Under the pieces are notes generated by a model. That model made no database searches. It was not told the DNA's origin and was given only the letters and a program-made list of their open reading frames with translations. Made by a program: the position numbers and the translations under genes. DNA of 6,582 bases from assembly GCA_946886545.1 (NCBI GenBank), contig CAMPIU010000172.1:1-6582 (forward strand). The letters are read 5' to 3'. This document shows positions 5,636 to 6,582 of the stretch, one piece after another. The stretch is from an uncultured Flavobacteriales bacterium. Its GTDB lineage: Bacteria; Bacteroidota; Bacteroidia; Flavobacteriales; Crocinitomicaceae. The first letter of the stretch is position 1. Each line of letters starts with the position of its first letter.

Positions 5636-6582
5636 TCAGATGCGTTCTTCTACCACCCTCCTTGATCCCCCCTCAAGGGAAGAAGTAAAGCTGCGGTCCC
5701 AATCTTTCCAAACGGCTTCGTAGCCCTGATCCCGGATTAATTTAGCGATTTCCTCCACAGAGCGTTCATCCGAGATTTCGAATTGTTCCAATGATTCGGG
5801 TTCCACCACATATCCTCCCGGATTAGTCTTAGAACCGGCACTCATCGTTGTAACTCCCAATGGAATCACATGGTTCCTGAAATGCTCAGACTCACGTGTA
5901 GATACAGATAATTCCACATCTTCATTAAACAAGCGGTAGGCGCAAATCAACTGAACCAGTTCCTGATCTCCCACAATCACATTGGGCTCAATTATTCCTT
6001 CAGCAGGACGCATTCTGGGAAAGGAAATGGAATATTTGGTCTGCCAGTATCTTTTTTGCAGATAATCCAAATGCAAGGCACAGAAAAACGAATCGGTTCT
6101 CCAATCTTCCAAACCAAGCAAAACACCTAATCCTATTTTGTGAATTCCTGCTTTACCACAGCGGTCCGGGGTATCCAAACGATACTCAAAATTCGACTTC
6201 TTCCCCTTCGGATGGTATGCTTTATAAACGTCCTGATGATAAGTTTCCTGGTAAACCAATACCGAATAAACCCCGGCTTCGTGTAAAACTCTGTATTCTT
6301 CCTCCTCCAAAGGCTGAACTTCAATGGAAATATTCGCAAATTCATTCCGGATCAGATCCATGACCCTTTTGAAATAAGGAACATGAACGGTGTGATTTGC
6401 CTCACCTGTCACCAATAAAATATGATTGAATCCGCGCTCTTTCAGATAAGCAACTTCCTGCAAGATCTCTTCATCCGTCAAAGTTTTTCTACGGATCTTA
6501 TTATCGAAGCTAAATCCGCAATAAGTACAAATATTGTTGCATTCATTACTCAAATACATGGGAGTATAGAGCTGGATGGTCT
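5636..6582 (-). CDS. thiH: 2-iminoacetate synthase ThiH (5' partial)
   Basis: ThiH is a radical-SAM tyrosine lyase that cleaves tyrosine to dehydroglycine and p-cresol; ThiG uses the dehydroglycine to build the thiamine thiazole in the cytoplasm. The frame runs off the right edge: in-frame residues TIQLYTP precede the ATG at 6559 and match the family, so that Met is internal and roughly 70 N-terminal residues are missing by comparison with E. coli ThiH. Of 314 visible residues, the [4Fe-4S] motif CNNICTYC (C14, C18, C21) is intact. Other family blocks follow: LLVTGE, VYQETYH, RLDTPDRCGKAGIHKIGLG, YSISFPRMRP, LSVSTRES, SKTNPGGY and VWKDWD. E. coli ThiH ends about ten residues after VWKDWD; here a tail ending in TSSLEGGSRRVVEERI lies over a GC-rich palindromic element. 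It is the upstream gene of thiF. Identity is very secure. Confidence 0.96.
   Translation of the reverse strand, partial: TIQLYTPMYLSNECNNICTYCGFSFDNKIRRKTLTDEEILQEVAYLKERGFNHILLVTGEANHTVHVPYFKRVMDLIRNEFANISIEVQPLEEEEYRVLHEAGVYSVLVYQETYHQDVYKAYHPKGKKSNFEYRLDTPDRCGKAGIHKIGLGVLLGLEDWRTDSFFCALHLDYLQKRYWQTKYSISFPRMRPAEGIIEPNVIVGDQELVQLICAYRLFNEDVELSVSTRESEHFRNHVIPLGVTTMSAGSKTNPGGYVVEPESLEQFEISDERSVEEIAKLIRDQGYEAVWKDWDRSFTSSLEGGSRRVVEERI
5645..5685. repeat. GC-rich palindromic element over the thiH 3' end
   Basis: On the plus strand CCTTGA (5660-5665) pairs with TCAAGG (5673-5678) around TCCCCCC. Immediately outside, GAAGAA (5679-5684) pairs with TTCTTC (5645-5650) across a 9-base bulge. On the minus strand it reads like the short CCCTTGAGGGG-type elements that I recall being scattered between genes in Bacteroidota. 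It encodes most of the SSLEGGSRRVVEE tail of ThiH. The structure is seen; membership of a dispersed repeat family is inferred from memory. Confidence 0.4.

Noticed and set aside
5334..5723. 129-residue plus-strand open frame across the thiF/thiH junction
   Set aside because: It runs antisense to two secure thiamine genes and has no family resemblance.

Overview
The window looks like a Bacteroidota chromosome, most likely a marine or freshwater member of the Flavobacteriales. Three things point there: a secreted multidomain protein ending in a type IX secretion (Por) C-terminal sorting domain, a membrane-anchored TPR/helix-turn-helix regulator of a type common in this phylum, and gene starts without recognisable Shine-Dalgarno sequences. 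The family-level placement is inference.

Layout. (1) Bases 1-1522, plus strand: the C-terminal 506 residues of a TPR - transmembrane - coiled-coil - HTH regulator. Its reading frame is open to the left edge, so the true start lies outside the window. (2) Bases 1523-1760: a 238-bp intergenic region rich in symmetric motifs: a 15-bp palindrome with an extra half-site, a 10-bp direct repeat at 11-bp phase, a Bacteroidota-like promoter candidate, and an inverted repeat just before the next start codon. (3) Bases 1761-4748, plus strand: a 995-residue secreted protein with signal peptide, N-terminal beta-sandwich, a BNR-associated N-terminal-like domain, a LamG-like region, a conserved IESYLAIKYG/IAGIGRDD block, an FnIII-like module and a type A T9SS sorting domain. 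(4) Bases 4749-4907: a convergent intergenic region with a GC-rich hairpin followed by a T run. (5) Bases 4908-6582, minus strand: the tail of a thiamine-biosynthesis operon, thiH (N-terminus cut off by the right edge) followed 17 nt later by thiF. A short GC-rich palindromic element appears to encode the last residues of ThiH.

How the genes work together. ThiH makes dehydroglycine from tyrosine, and ThiF adenylates the ThiS carrier protein; both feed ThiG, which builds the thiazole of thiamine. ThiS and ThiG are not in the window. The regulator and the secreted protein are neighbours on the same strand, and the palindromic sites between them make local regulation possible, but nothing in the sequence proves it. 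I found no RNA gene, CRISPR array, insertion sequence or clearly novel multi-gene system. The most interesting points are the transmembrane regulator next to a motif-rich promoter region, the zinc-ligand-free ThiF, and the repeat-derived tail of ThiH.
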